64,000 bases of DNA from Rutpela maculata (Eukaryota; Arthropoda; Insecta; Coleoptera; Cerambycidae). The stretch lies in the NCBI GenBank assembly GCA_936432065.2, contig OW386285.2:186000301-186064300 (forward strand), read 5' to 3'. Shown in pieces: positions 18,310 to 28,832 of this stretch (its first letter is position 1; the number at the start of each line of letters is the position of its first letter). Both the position numbers and the translations under genes were made by a program. Below the pieces are notes generated by a model that ran no database searches, was not told the origin of the DNA, and saw only the letters and a program-made list of their open reading frames with translations.

Positions 18310-19124
18310 GTTTATATGTTTATACTAATTCATTTTTATTGTTGTGTTTCTTATCTAGGCCTAATCATTTTATATAAAGCTTCTCTCTTTTTCTTCTTAA
18401 AACCTTCTCAACTAAATAAATATTTGGATATTTAACGCTCTGGAGTTCGTGTTCATAAAAGCCTCCTTCAATTTGTTCTCCTTCTAGATCTTCCAAAATA
18501 TAAGTGGTGGGATTTGTATTCCATATCTTAAAAACTTCATTTGACCAATTGGGAGTATACCCTTTCGAGAATGCTTCCCGATATTTACTTATTCTTACAT
18601 GTTCACTTTTACTGAATTTCTATTTACGTGGATCTACAGTTATTAAGTATCCGTAGGCACGTTTTAATAAATATTTTTCATCGGCGGTCTCTGCGTAGCG
18701 TGGTGGATTGTGTTATTGTATTGTTTAACTATATCTGGTAAAAGATTTAACCACTTGTAGTTTCCTTGTAAACTGAACTGTCGCCACATTACATTTTTTA
18801 AGGTACGATTTACTCGTTCTACTATACTAGCTTTTAAATTGGAGAAAGCGCTGTAGTGGTTAATTTTAAATTTATTCATTAATTCTCTAAATGGTTTATT
18901 GTAAAACTTTCTACCCATATCTGTCTGAAGGTTTTTCGGATTGATTTTCATTTCTAATAAAATTGTTTGCATTGCGTCTGTTACATCTTTTCCGCTTTTT
19001 CTCTTAACTGGCCGAGCCTATACAAATTTACTAAATACATTTATAACAACAAGAATATATCGATTGCCTTTATTATTTTTAGTATACGGAATCATTTCAA
19101 CGAGATCTGCTTGAATAAGGTCGT
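18310..19124 (-). pseudogene. Maverick integrase, N-terminus lost at a gypsy insertion
   Basis: Read from 19124 down: QADLVEM and RYILVVINVFSKFV (first core block, with a stop after FSKFV), KSGKDVTDAMQTILLE, LQTDMGRKFYNKPF (second Asp) and HYSAFSNLKASIVERVNRTLK (glutamate). Then come VRISKYREAFSKGYTPNWSNE and YLVEKVLRRKREKLYIK, the chromodomain-like tail of Maverick integrases. It would integrate the element's DNA. At least two stops. The gypsy LTR begins at 19125 exactly where the zinc-binding N-terminus should continue, and no matching piece was found beyond 22.5 kb. Confidence 0.8.
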
Positions 19125-19341
19125 TATAGCGACTATAGCGACTCACTCACTTCCAAAAGCGAGAAGTTTCCATGGAGTCGCTAAGAAACAAAAAGGAAAA
19201 CTCGATCCATAATGGAGAAGTTTCCATGGAGTCGCTAAGAAAAAATAAAAACATTCGATATATAAAAATATAATATCAATATACTTAAAAAATACCAAAA
19301 TCATATAAAATATGAACATGTATTAAAAACAAATATACAAA
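19125..19341 (+). repeat. 5' LTR (truncated at its inner end) of a gypsy element
   Basis: TATAGCGACTATAGCGACTC through AAACAAATATAC matches 22252-22466 nearly base for base. Each copy carries an internal repeat, GAAGTTTCCATGGAGTCGCT, twice. After 19341 the sequence jumps straight into the end of the protease domain, while the other copy continues, so the LTR end, leader, gag and most of the protease are deleted here. Confidence 0.8.
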
Positions 19342-19347
19342 TATATC

Positions 19348-22225
19348 GGTATGTCCAGACGTTGACATACCGATAGTCGGAGCAGATTTCTTGTCTCATT
19401 TTGGTTTAGTTGTCGATCTTAAAGGAGCTCGAATAATTGATAACAAGACTAATTTGTCAGTTAATTGTTTTATTAAAAAAAATAGTCCTTTAGACAATTG
19501 TAGATTAGATTCACTTAAATTATTTCCTTTGACAGATAAATATAACAAATTACTTTTACAATTTCCTAATTTAATTAGTTCCCCAGATTACAATTTACCT
19601 ATTAAACATTCTATTGTACATCATATAGTTACTGAAGGTCATTTACCTTTTTCACAACCTCGTAGATTAGACAATCTTAAATTTAAAATAGCTCAAACAG
19701 AATTTAATAACATGGTAGAATTAGGTATCTGCAAACCATCATCTTCTCAAGTTTCCTCTCCACTCCATCTAGTGGCGAAAAAAGAGAATGACTGGAGACC
19801 TTGTGGAGATTATCGACAACTAAATACGATTACCATTCCAGACAGATATCCATTACCTCATATCCACGACTTTAGCTCTCAGTTGCACGGCTGCACTATT
19901 TTCTCCAAGATTGATTTAGTGCGAGCGTACCATCAGATACCTGTCGCTGAAAATGACGTTTATAAGACAGCTATAACAACTCCATTCGGACTGTTTGAAT
20001 TTTCCCGCATGCCTTTTGGTCTACGCAATGCTGGTCAAACTTTCCAACGTTTTATGAATGAAGTACTTGTCAATTTACCTTTCGTTTTCGTCTATTTGGA
20101 TGATATATTAATCGCAAGTCAATCAGATGTACAACATTTGGAACATTTGGAAAAGGTTTTCAAGAGATTAGACACATACGGAATTAACATTAAACCATCT
20201 AAATGTATCTTAGGAGTTGACAATTTAACCTTTTTAGGTCATCACATCTCTTCATCAGGTATTTTACCATCAACTGAGAGAGTCGAAGTCATTAATAATT
20301 TCCCTTTACCGACAACTCTCAAACAACTACAACGTTTCATAGGTATGGTGAATTTTTATCATCGTTTCATACCTCATTTTGCTGAAATATTACTTCCCCT
20401 ATATTCTCTTTGTAACAGTTTATCTCATGATAAAATTACAAAGATAAATAGTTGGCCTGATCAATGTTTAGACGGATTTTCGAAAGCCAAAGACGCAATA
20501 AGTAATGCAGTAGTTTTAGCTCATCCTTGCAATAATGACGATACTATCTTATCTCTCTCAGTCGATTGTTCTAACCTTGCCATGGGTGCAGTTTTAGAGC
20601 AAAAAGATAATAAGGGATTTCTTGCTCCTTTAGCATTCTTTTCCCGTAAATTAACCACAGCACAAACCAATTATTCGATTTTTGACAAAGAACTTTTAGC
20701 ATTATATACTGCAATTAAACATTTTAAGTTTATACTTGAAGGTCGAAAGTTTAATTGTTTTACAGATCACAAACCTTTAATCAACGCTTTATTCACAAAA
20801 GCAGAAAGATCTCCTCGTCAAATACGTCATTTAGAATACATAGCTCAATTTTCTTGTAAAATACAACATGTTAAAGGAAAACATAATGTAATAGCTGACA
20901 GCTTGTCACGTATTTACGATACTTTTTCCTTAAAACAAGATATTTTACCACTTCAACTTAAAAATTCTCCCTTCCTTAATGTTAACTTTGACCTAAAGTT
21001 GCTTAGTGAAGCTCAGGAGAAAGATTCAAATCTCAACTATTTATTGTCAGATAAATCATCACTAACTAAAACCAATTTCATTTTAAAAAAGATACAAATT
21101 CCAGATTCAAATGATTTTATTTGGTGTGATGTTTCTCGTGCAAAAGTCAGACCTTTTGTCCCACTTGTTTACAGACGAACGATATTCGATATTTTTCACA
21201 ACTTATCTCATCCTGGTATTAAAGCCACTAGACTGTTGATTTCAAATAACTATTTTTGGCCGAAAATGAACACAGATTGCAATTTATGGTCAAAATCGTG
21301 CATTAACTGTCAAGCTGTCAAAGTCAGTCGACATACGCGAAGTGCTCTCGGAAACTTCACCATTCCGAAAATCAGATTCGACCACATCCACATAGATTTG
21401 GTAGGACCATTACCTCCATCCAAAGGTAACTCTTACATTCTTACGGTGATTGAACGATTCACTAGGTGGCCGGAAGCGTACTCTCTTCGCGACATCACAG
21501 CAGAAACAGTTGCACGTACTTTATTTCAAAACTTTGTTTGTCGTTTCGGTGTTCCCTTGTCAGTAACGACTGATCAAGGAGTACAATTCGAGTCAAGATT
21601 ATTTAATGAATTTGCAAAGTTTTTAGGTTTTCATAGAATACGTACAACTCCATATCACCCAGAAGGCCACTCTTTAATTGAAAGATTTCATCGCTCACTT
21701 AAAACTTCCTTGTTAGCTAGAGCCAATACATCACATTGGACAGATGAATTACCCATCATTTTATTAGCATTTAGGACAACTCCCAAGGAAGATCTGCAAT
21801 GTTCACCTGCTGAACTCATATATGGTCAAACCCTTCGTTTACCTGGCGAATTTTTCGTTGAATCGTATAATTCCCCAGATATTCCTTATTTCATTGACAA
21901 ATTACGCATTTATTTTAATAATTTAAAATTTGTTCCTCCAACTTCGCATGGCAATTACAAAACTTTTGTTAGTTCAGATCTTGCCTCTTGCGATTTTATT
22001 TTCGTTCGCATTGAACGTTTAAAACGTTCATTTACTCCTTTATATGAAGGACCGTTTAAAGTTTTATCTCGTTCAGATAAGTTATTTACCTTTAAGAAAG
22101 GAGACAAAGTCATAACTGTCAATATTGATAGGGTTAAACCGGCTTTTGTATTAGTTGACAGATGTGACACTTTGCCTACCCCGATTAAAAAAGTACGTTT
22201 TGCAATCGACACGTTGATTGATTGA
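19348..22225 (+). CDS. pol: Gypsy Pol: end of protease, RT, RNase H, integrase
   Basis: The frame is open from about 19348, giving the end of a protease (PIVGADFLSHFGLVVD); the first ATG is at 19391 (944 residues). RT runs from about residue 70 to 300: PSSSQVSSPLHLVAKK, DYRQLNTITIPDRYPLPHI, FSKIDLVRAYHQI and FVYLDDILIAS with intact catalytic Asps. RNase H follows (LSVDCSNLAMGAVLEQ, FSIFDKELLAL-like SIFDKELLALY, CFTDHKPLINAL). Integrase has an HHCC finger (HPGIKATR...CINCQ) and DDE residues in HIDLVGPLPPS, VTTDQGVQFES and SLIERFHRSLK. A C-terminal GPF domain closes it (LYEGPFKVLSR). Gag is missing. The 61783-64000 element is its relative. Confidence 0.9.
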
Positions 22226-22500
22226 CTATTTTCTTTTTTAACGAGGGGGTGTATATAGCGACTATAGCGACTCACTCACTTCCAAAAGCGAGAAGTTTCC
22301 ATGGAGTCGCTAAGAAACAAAAAGGAAAACTCGATCCATAATGGAGAAGTTTCCATGGAGTCGCTAAGAAAAAATAAAAACATTCGATATAATATAATAT
22401 AATATCAATATACATAAAAATACCAAAATCACATAAGATATGAACATGTATTAAAAACAAATATACGTATATAAACTTCGATTTTAATTTTATTTATAGC
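22226..22500 (+). repeat. Polypurine tract and 3' LTR of the gypsy element
   Basis: After the stop, ACGAGGGGG (about 22238-22246) is the polypurine tract. The LTR starts TGTATATAGCGAC, four bases earlier than the homology with the 5' copy. It repeats 19125-19341 and then runs on through TATAGCGATAACGCTATAGTCG. The outer end near 22500 is not certain and no target duplication was found. Confidence 0.7.
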
Positions 22501-22532
22501 GATAACGCTATAGTCGTTTAGTAACTGAGTAA

Positions 22533-22880
22533 GTCATAACAGAAAAATAAGATTTGCACTTTGTTATTGCACTTTGACAGCTAGCTGACAGCCTCTTGAC
22601 AGCTGCCAATTGTCGAATTATTGTATTCACATCATGTATGAACTGAGTTACCTAAAAAGCATAGTCATAACAAAAAAAATAAGATTTGCACTTTGTTATT
22701 GCACTTTGACAGTTAGCTGACAGCCTGTTGACAGCTGACAATTGTCGAATTATGTATTCACATCATACATGAACTGAGTTACCTAAACAGCATAAACTCA
22801 TAACATAAAAATAAGATTTTCACTTTGTTAAGGCACTTTGACAGCTAATTGACAGCTGCCAAGTGTCAATTTGGACAATT
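22533..22880. repeat. About 130-bp tandem repeat, three units, rich in GACAGCT
   Basis: Units start at GTCATAAC/CTCATAAC 22533, 22664 and about 22796. Each holds AATAAGATTT, GCACTTTG, TTTGACAGCT, TGACAGC and a CATCATRYATGAACTGAGTTACC end; the third is shortened. Inside each unit short direct copies of TTGACAGCT recur. It lies between the gypsy LTR and the next Maverick gene, where the integrase N-terminus would be expected. Confidence 0.75.
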
Positions 22881-23061
22881 TGACATCAAAAACATAAACC
22901 TAGACATTAAAATCGAAAAAATAAGTTATTTAAAAATCTATAAAGACAGCACGAATAAATAAATCTGTGGTGGAGCTTTGATGCTTTCAAGCTCCGTAGC
23001 AGCCAAAGTATTGATTTTCGACTTTTGCTTGGGATGACGAAACCTAAAACATATCCAAAAT

Positions 23062-23882
23062 TCAGACTATTTGACCGAAACCCAATTTCCATAAGATTAT
23101 TGCGGGGTCCTTTCTGTGATGGGTATTGGTGCGTTTTAATATATCCATATAATGATCTAATTCTAACTGATTAAACTCCTTAGGACTTTTCTTAAACAGT
23201 AATTCATACAGTCCAACGGTGCCAGGATATACTATATTTTTCACTTTTATATCTTTACCAACAATCTCTAACTCGGAATCACCTATTTGAAATTTTTCAG
23301 TTACATGATCATGCGTTACGCCATATATGCGATCATTTGCCGCTTCATCTCCTCGTACGGACTCATCAATATATGTTCTAGGTAAGGGATCATATGCATC
23401 AAGCCTTGGTTTTTGACAATTCTTGCATGTATATGCGACTTCTTTCAACCTCCTCATTAATTAAATCGCTACTATTCCGTTCATCAACAACAGTAGAATT
23501 CTGTGCATTGATTGGATCAAATTGATAAGTATCCTCCAAAAAAGTAAGTCCAGTCATAGGTAATGCAGGCACATATTTATTTAAAATATTAACTGGTGAT
23601 TTTTTAGGTGTAGGGCTGTACCTTTGTTTAGGAGTTTTGGTTTTTTCACTTTCTTCAGGCTCTCTTTTAAGTACTACCTCAGATTTTGTTTTGTAAAATG
23701 TTTTGTAATGGTTCGGTATTGGGCTTATAACCTTTTTCCAGCTGAGTTTGTGACTGTGCGATATCAGATTTTAGAGACAGATATTTTTGTCTCACAGATT
23801 TTCTAGTTTTTATTAGCTCTTTAGCTAATTTTGTATCCATCTTTGCACTGTGAAATATTGATAAGCACTGTGCTTCATTCAA
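23062..23882 (-). pseudogene. Unknown conserved-looking Maverick protein
   Basis: The first part (23882-23679) reads as a coiled coil rich in Lys and Gln; a Pro/Lys-rich stretch follows in a shifted frame. The last part (23457-23062) contains CKNCQKPRLDAY, IVYPGTVGLYELLF and LDHYMDILKRTNTHHR. The phrase PGT-x-GLYELLFKK followed by a TNAH-like end is, from memory, common in arthropod proteins linked to Mavericks; this is not verified. Neighbours are the packaging ATPase and virion genes. Function unknown; at least two frame breaks. Confidence 0.5.
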
Positions 23883-23903
23883 AGCATTTATGCTTTATAT
23901 ATC

Positions 23904-24329
23904 TTATGGTGTAATGTAGTTGTCAAATCCTTTTCTATACCTCCCATTATCTATTGCACAGTCCTTATTTATCACTACAAATCCATATGGTTCTCGCCAG
24001 CATAAAGAACAAAGATCTTTGAATTTTTGAAATGACATATCGACACTTACGTGATCATCATAAATATGCTTGAGGTTTGTATTATCCTGATGAAACATAA
24101 CTATTAAATTAGCATTGTCCCTTATTAATCTTTTTTCAATGGATGAATATGTCTGACATAGATAAAGACAATCAGTATTCTTATGGCGTCCAAAACAACG
24201 CATAATATTTTGATTACAAGAAGCTACATCATCGAAGATAATAATCGAATTGGGTTTGATCTCTTGAGCTGATAAAACATCTTCTCCAATTACATATACC
24301 AGGTTACAACTATTGTGGTCCAGGAACAA
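23904..24329 (-). pseudogene. Packaging ATPase, C-terminal half only
   Basis: A hydrophobic strand ending in two Asp (NSIIIFDDVAS) is a Walker B motif. YLCQTYSSIEKRLIRDNANL has the sensor/arginine style of FtsK/HerA-like (A32-type) ATPases that pump DNA into Maverick and adenovirus-like capsids. The Walker A half is missing: at about 24290-24330 the frame breaks and plus-strand coding begins at once. The stop is at 23904. Typical family length is over 200 residues; 140 remain. Confidence 0.65.
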
Positions 24330-25042
24330 AATTATCTAAACGACTTGCGAGCGGTGATACTGGCGTCAACCTATTAGACAAGGCATGTAAGGAGCATGAT
24401 ATCGCATATTCACGTTCTAAGGATTTAACGAGCAGACATCAAGCAGATAAAGTGTTGGCAGAAAAAGCTTATCAGCGATTTAAAGCAAGTGATTCTTCAG
24501 TTGGTGAAAAAATTACCGCATTAAGTGTGGCTGGCACTATGAAAGCAAATACTAAACTTGGAATGGGCTTACGTAGAAAAAGCGTTCTAATCAGAAACTT
24601 GGTAGGGGAGTGCGTAAGAATACGTTAAGTTTTAATAATGCAGTACAACGAGCGTGACGTGGCATTCACAGCAATAATTCTAATAATCTTATTAAAGTCG
24701 CCAAACAAGCTTTAACATCAATAGGAACAACAAAACTGTCTTTACCAAAGAAACGAATTATTCCTATACCAAAAACAGGTGGTTTTTTACCTTTCCTTTT
24801 ACCTATATTTTCAGCATTAGGTGCTTTAGGAAGTATAGGAGGTGGTACTGTATGAATTGCAAAAGCTGTTAAATATGCAAAGGCCGCAAAAGAAAAACTT
24901 GAGGAAGATAAAAGACACAACATAGCTATGGAGCAGGCTGCAATAGGAAAAGGATTGTACTTACGACCTTACAAGAAAGGCATGGGATTATACCTAGCAC
25001 CTTTTAAAAAAAAACTTCCAATAAAGCTACCTCGCAGAGCAT
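24290..25042 (+). pseudogene. Virion protein with phospholipase A2 domain and pX-like tail
   Basis: A PLA2 domain lies at about 24296-24440. YCGPGTKLSKR is a calcium-loop-type motif, and LDKACKEHDIAYSRS holds the paired Cys-x-x-His-Asp active site seen in virion PLA2s. A region rich in Lys follows, then a stop near 24656 and a hydrophobic Gly-rich stretch (FLPFLLPIFSALGALGSIGG, about 24786-24845) with a stop after it. A basic tail with LYLRPYKKGMGLYLAPFKKK resembles adenovirus pX/Maverick PX. PLA2 domains help virions cross membranes. The ORF start was lost in the junction with the ATPase remnant. Confidence 0.65.
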
Positions 25043-25361
25043 TAACCAATATAGAATTAATGAAATACGCTAAAGATTTACATATCCCAAACTTTCGTGG
25101 TGTATTTATGAAAGATGCGTTGCCAATGAAGATGATTTATCTGGACCTGGCACTCACTGGACAGCGCATGTGAAGAAAAATAACTCAATAGTCTATTTCG
25201 ATAGTTATGGAAACTTAAGACCACCGAAAAAATTAATAAGTTATTTTTATAGCGATAGTAGCTTGAAGAAGGTTAATTATAATTATGATCAAATTCAAAA
25301 ATATAATTCAATTAATTGTGGACAACTATGTCTGAAATTTTTATATAATGAATGTAAATAA
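25043..25361 (+). pseudogene. Adenovirus-type cysteine protease, one frameshift
   Basis: It begins within LTNIELMKYAKDLHIPNFRG, a conserved entry of Maverick proteases. The His (THWTAHV, about 25146-25166), the aspartate region (VYFDSYGNLRPPKK) and the Cys (INCGQLCLKFLY, about 25310-25345) are all present. A shift near 25125 separates the N-terminal part from the rest, and the Gly-Ile-x-Asn segment before the catalytic His is damaged. In relatives it cleaves capsid precursor proteins. It follows the pX-like tail directly. Confidence 0.75.
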
Positions 25362-25379
25362 AGGAAATGTCTTTATTAT

Positions 25380-25589
25380 GTGTATACTATTGAATTGTGC
25401 AACATGTCCCAAACTTTTTCACTCTCGGGAAATTCATCCATATTAACAGCCGATTTTAATCCACCTATATATTTGGAAGATAATTCCGATTACGTTATCG
25501 GTTTAACAAACTTTGAGACATTTAATGTCATACCAAACATCGATGAAACAAACAGTAAATTCACTCAAGGAACATCAGAAACTATATAG
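25380..25589 (+). pseudogene. Putative minor capsid (penton-like) protein, N-terminal part
   Basis: 69 residues. The pattern FNPPIYLEDNSDYVIGLTNF followed by ETFNVIPNID and NSKFTQG is, from memory, the start of a protein common in arthropod Mavericks and placed near the protease, often assigned as the penton/minor capsid. That assignment is an inference. The frame stops at 25589, far short of a full single-jelly-roll protein. The next ORF belongs to another family. Confidence 0.4.
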
Positions 25590-26071
25590 TTTAAAAGTTT
25601 TTGTGACAAGAAAGTTGGCAAATACAAAAATGTGCCATACATTTTGGATGTACAATGGTTTAAAGCAGAAAAAAATAAGTTTATTGTTAAGGAACTAGCC
25701 GCATATGCTGGTTATAAAACAGCTGACTATATTTTCAAGCCACCATATTCTATAAAATGCCTACCATCTGATTTAGAAAAGCAAGTTAACTGGTTAACAA
25801 ATAATTACCATGGTATACATTGGAATGAAGGAAACACTCCATATTTCAATTTTGGGAAAACTATCCGAGAGTTAACCGTGATGAGGAAATTTATGTAAAA
25901 GGAAAAGAAAAGGCTCCATACATAGAAAAGTATTAATTAGCACCAGTATACGAGTCAGAAGAACATCCACCACTCAATTTTTCAGAACCTCGCTGTTTCT
26001 ACCATTTAAAATTTAAATGTATGTGTTCTCTATCAAATGTATTTTATCTTTATGAAAATTTTGTAATGTCA
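25584..26071 (+). pseudogene. Uncharacterised DVQ-type protein, frame broken
   Basis: Order of motifs: YILDVQWFKAEKNKFIVKEL, YIFKPPY, NWLTNNYHGIHWNEG, IYVKGKEKAPYIEKY with a stop, then CFYHLKFKCMCSLSNVFYLY and a stop at about 26071. I recall this pattern (an Asp-x-Gln start, a VKGxEK block, then C-x-H...CSLSNV) from unnamed proteins in many arthropod genomes, often near mobile elements. The spaced acidic and His/Cys residues recall an RNase H-fold nuclease, but that is a guess. One shift near 25890 and one stop. Confidence 0.45.
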
Positions 26072-26117
26072 TAGAAATAAAACAAATTAAACATATTCCA
26101 TGTGTTTTATTTTACAA

Positions 26118-26264
26118 ACAAGTTTAAACATGTCTAGACAAGTCTGTAGATGTTTTCTATGAGTTATCAAACACCTGCATATCATCTGTTGTATGACGTC
26201 ACGCTTTAATGTTGAATTAAATAAAGTTAATTACCATGCATTTGTCTAGTATGTATCACCACTA
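26118..26264 (+). promoter_or_regulatory. Intergenic box and TIR-like unit ahead of polB
   Basis: ACAAGTTTAAACATGTCTAG (26118-26137) is the reverse complement of the palindromic box at 17264. A stretch at about 26184-26264 (ATCATCTGTTGTATGACGTC, then CACGCTTTAAT, TTGAATTAA, TAATTACC, TTTGTCTAGTATG) follows the same word order as the 75-bp units of the inverted repeats. PolB's first ATG is at 26392. Confidence 0.45.
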
Positions 26265-26391
26265 CCTGCATGTTAGACATCTGGTATACAGTTGGCAACA
26301 TTTATTTGCCCCCACTTCTACGATTGATTTTATGGTATATAATGCTAGGTTAAGACATATTCTTCAGTATCGTATAGTTTCTTATACAACA

Positions 26392-28828
26392 ATGAAGTGT
26401 GAACACTGCAAGAAAGTTCTTTCAAACAAAAGCAGTATAGTTCGGCATATTTGCCAATATTGTCCAGTTCTAAATGATGGAAAACGTGGAAGTGTAGCTT
26501 GTGAGCCGTCGAATAAAAAACAAAAGCTTGATAGTATACCTTCTACAAGTGGTAGCAGAAAACAAAATTCTTCGAATGGTCCAAAGATTTGTGAATATTG
26601 TTGAAGTAACTTTTCATCGCCTTTTAACTTACAACGCCATATTAAGAATAATAGATGTCCTGTCCTGAACGATTTACTTGAGACTGATAGAAAAAAATTA
26701 ATAGACCTATTGTGAGTAGTTTGGGGAATGATGTTGGAAAACTACGTCCTGATAGTATACCTTCTACGAGTGGTATTTACAGAAAGCAGAGTATTCCTGG
26801 TAGCAATATACAGAATTCTTCGAGCGGCCCAAAGACTTGTGAATATTGTGGAAGTAACTTCTTGTCAGCTTTTAACTTACAGCGGCATATTAATAATAGC
26901 AGATGCCCTGTCCTGAATGATATGTTTATGATTGATAGAAAAAAAATTAATCGTCCTATTGTATGCAATTTCGGAGATGGTGTTGACAAACTTCATTGCG
27001 CATTTAAAAGCAGGATCGCTAGTTACCGTTTCAACAGCCATAGAAATCATATAGATTTTTCTGATTTTCTAAAAGAAGTGAAGCAAAAAGTTTTGAACAA
27101 AATTAGTGAATACTTACAGAAGTACCAGGCCCTAAAGATTAATTTCGAAATATTTGGGCTTTATGAAATACCAGAAAAAGAATTGTCTGATATTAAGTCG
27201 TTCAACACAAAGAACAAAATAATCACTATATCAACGGATTTGCATAAGATTTTTGAAGAATTTAGGGAGGAAATGTCTGTACAAGCATCAGAATTCCAAG
27301 AAAAGGACTCTGGATGGACACTGAAGCACATAATGTTCCTTGATGTAAATATAAATAAGTTTACACCAATGTCTGCTTCATCAAATGTCAAGTTACCTAA
27401 ATCTATAGAAGCAAAGAAGGCCGTCTTAAATGTACAAAACAAAGATAGTGCTTGTTTCGCTTGGTCTATCAATGCTGCCGTATTTCCAGCAGAAGGCGAT
27501 CCAACGAAAACAAGTTCATATCCATATTATGACACTTTACTGAACTTTAAAGGCTTAGAATGTCCTATGAAACTAAAAGATATAACCAAGTTTGAAAAAA
27601 TGAACAATATCTCTATTAATGTGTTTGGTCTCGAATCAGAATTCAAGGATGGGAAAACTATTACTGAAGTGGTTGGACCATTACATTTTACATCATGTCG
27701 GCAAGCCACACACGTCAATTTACTACTTTTGTCAGATAATGCTGGTACCAATCATTATTGTCTTATACATGACTTATCAAAACAAAAATCAAACCATCAT
27801 GACCGATTACATATTTGTGATAGATGTCTACAATCTTTTAGAGAAGTAAAACAACTGAGACAGCATCAAGAAAATGACTGTAACCATACATATACGAAAT
27901 TGCCATCTACTGACTTGAGAATTAATAAATATGGTGGATCAGTGACTGAAAATATCCTTAAATTCATAAGCTTTGAGAAACAATTACCGGTTCCATTCGT
28001 AAATTAAGCTGATTTCGAGAGTTTGCTGAAACCCATAGACCATAATGAACCTTGCGACGAGAAATCATTCACAGTTAAAGTATCTGAACACCAGCCTTAT
28101 TCTTTCGCTTTTTATGTGAAATGTAATTTCGATGATAAATAGTCAAAATTTGTGACATATCAAGAACTTGGTGCTGCTGAAATATTCGTTAAGAAGTTGG
28201 ATGAAACAGCTCTAGACTTGTATAATACTCACTTAAAACATATTAAAAAGATGCTACCTCTGACGGACCAAGAGAAAGCTGAATTTGAAAACGCCACATG
28301 CTGCCACATTTGCAAGAAACCATTCAAGATTTGTGAAACGAGGGTCCGTGATCACTGCCATGTAAGTGGCAAATTCAGAGCTGCGGCTCATTCTATCTGT
28401 AATTTGAACAATAAAGTGCCAAAATTCATACCAGTTTTCTTCCACAATCTGACAAACTATGATAGTAATTTATTCATAAAGAAATTGGCGTGCAAGAAGG
28501 AGCATATTTCAGTGATTGCACAAACCAAAGAGAAGTATATATCATTCTCTAAATCAATTCTTGTAGAAAAATCCCCAAATCCTCAAGAACCGGACACATA
28601 CTTGAAATTGAAATTTGTAGACTCTTCGATTTTTATCCAAATCTCTCGATAAATTGAGCCAGAGTTTAGAATCTAACCAGTGTAGTGAAATTAGAAAATA
28701 TTTTCAAGACGATGAGAAATTCAGTTTAATCAGACAGAAAGGTGTTTTCCTTATAATTATGTAGACTCATTTGAAAAATTGGAAGAAACACAATTACCTT
28801 CGAAAGACAAGTTTTACAATGATTTAAC
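26392..28828 (+). pseudogene. polB: Maverick DNA polymerase B, N-terminal and exonuclease part
   Basis: Starts MKCEHCKKVLSNKSS with a C2H2-like finger. Two more follow at about 26590 and 26830 (CEYC...NLQRHI), joined by SIPSTSG-type linkers. Then comes the long N-terminal domain (SACFAWSINAAVFPA, FGLESEF, CDRCLQSFREVKQLRQHQENDC) and the exonuclease region (ADFESLLKP, FHNLTNYDSNLF). A CHICKKPF/RDHCHVSGKFRAAAHS zinc block is present. It would replicate the element from a protein primer. Stops or shifts occur near 26602, 26712, 28005, 28140 and 28650. The gene is interrupted at 28829. Confidence 0.85.
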
Positions 28829-28832
28829 AATT

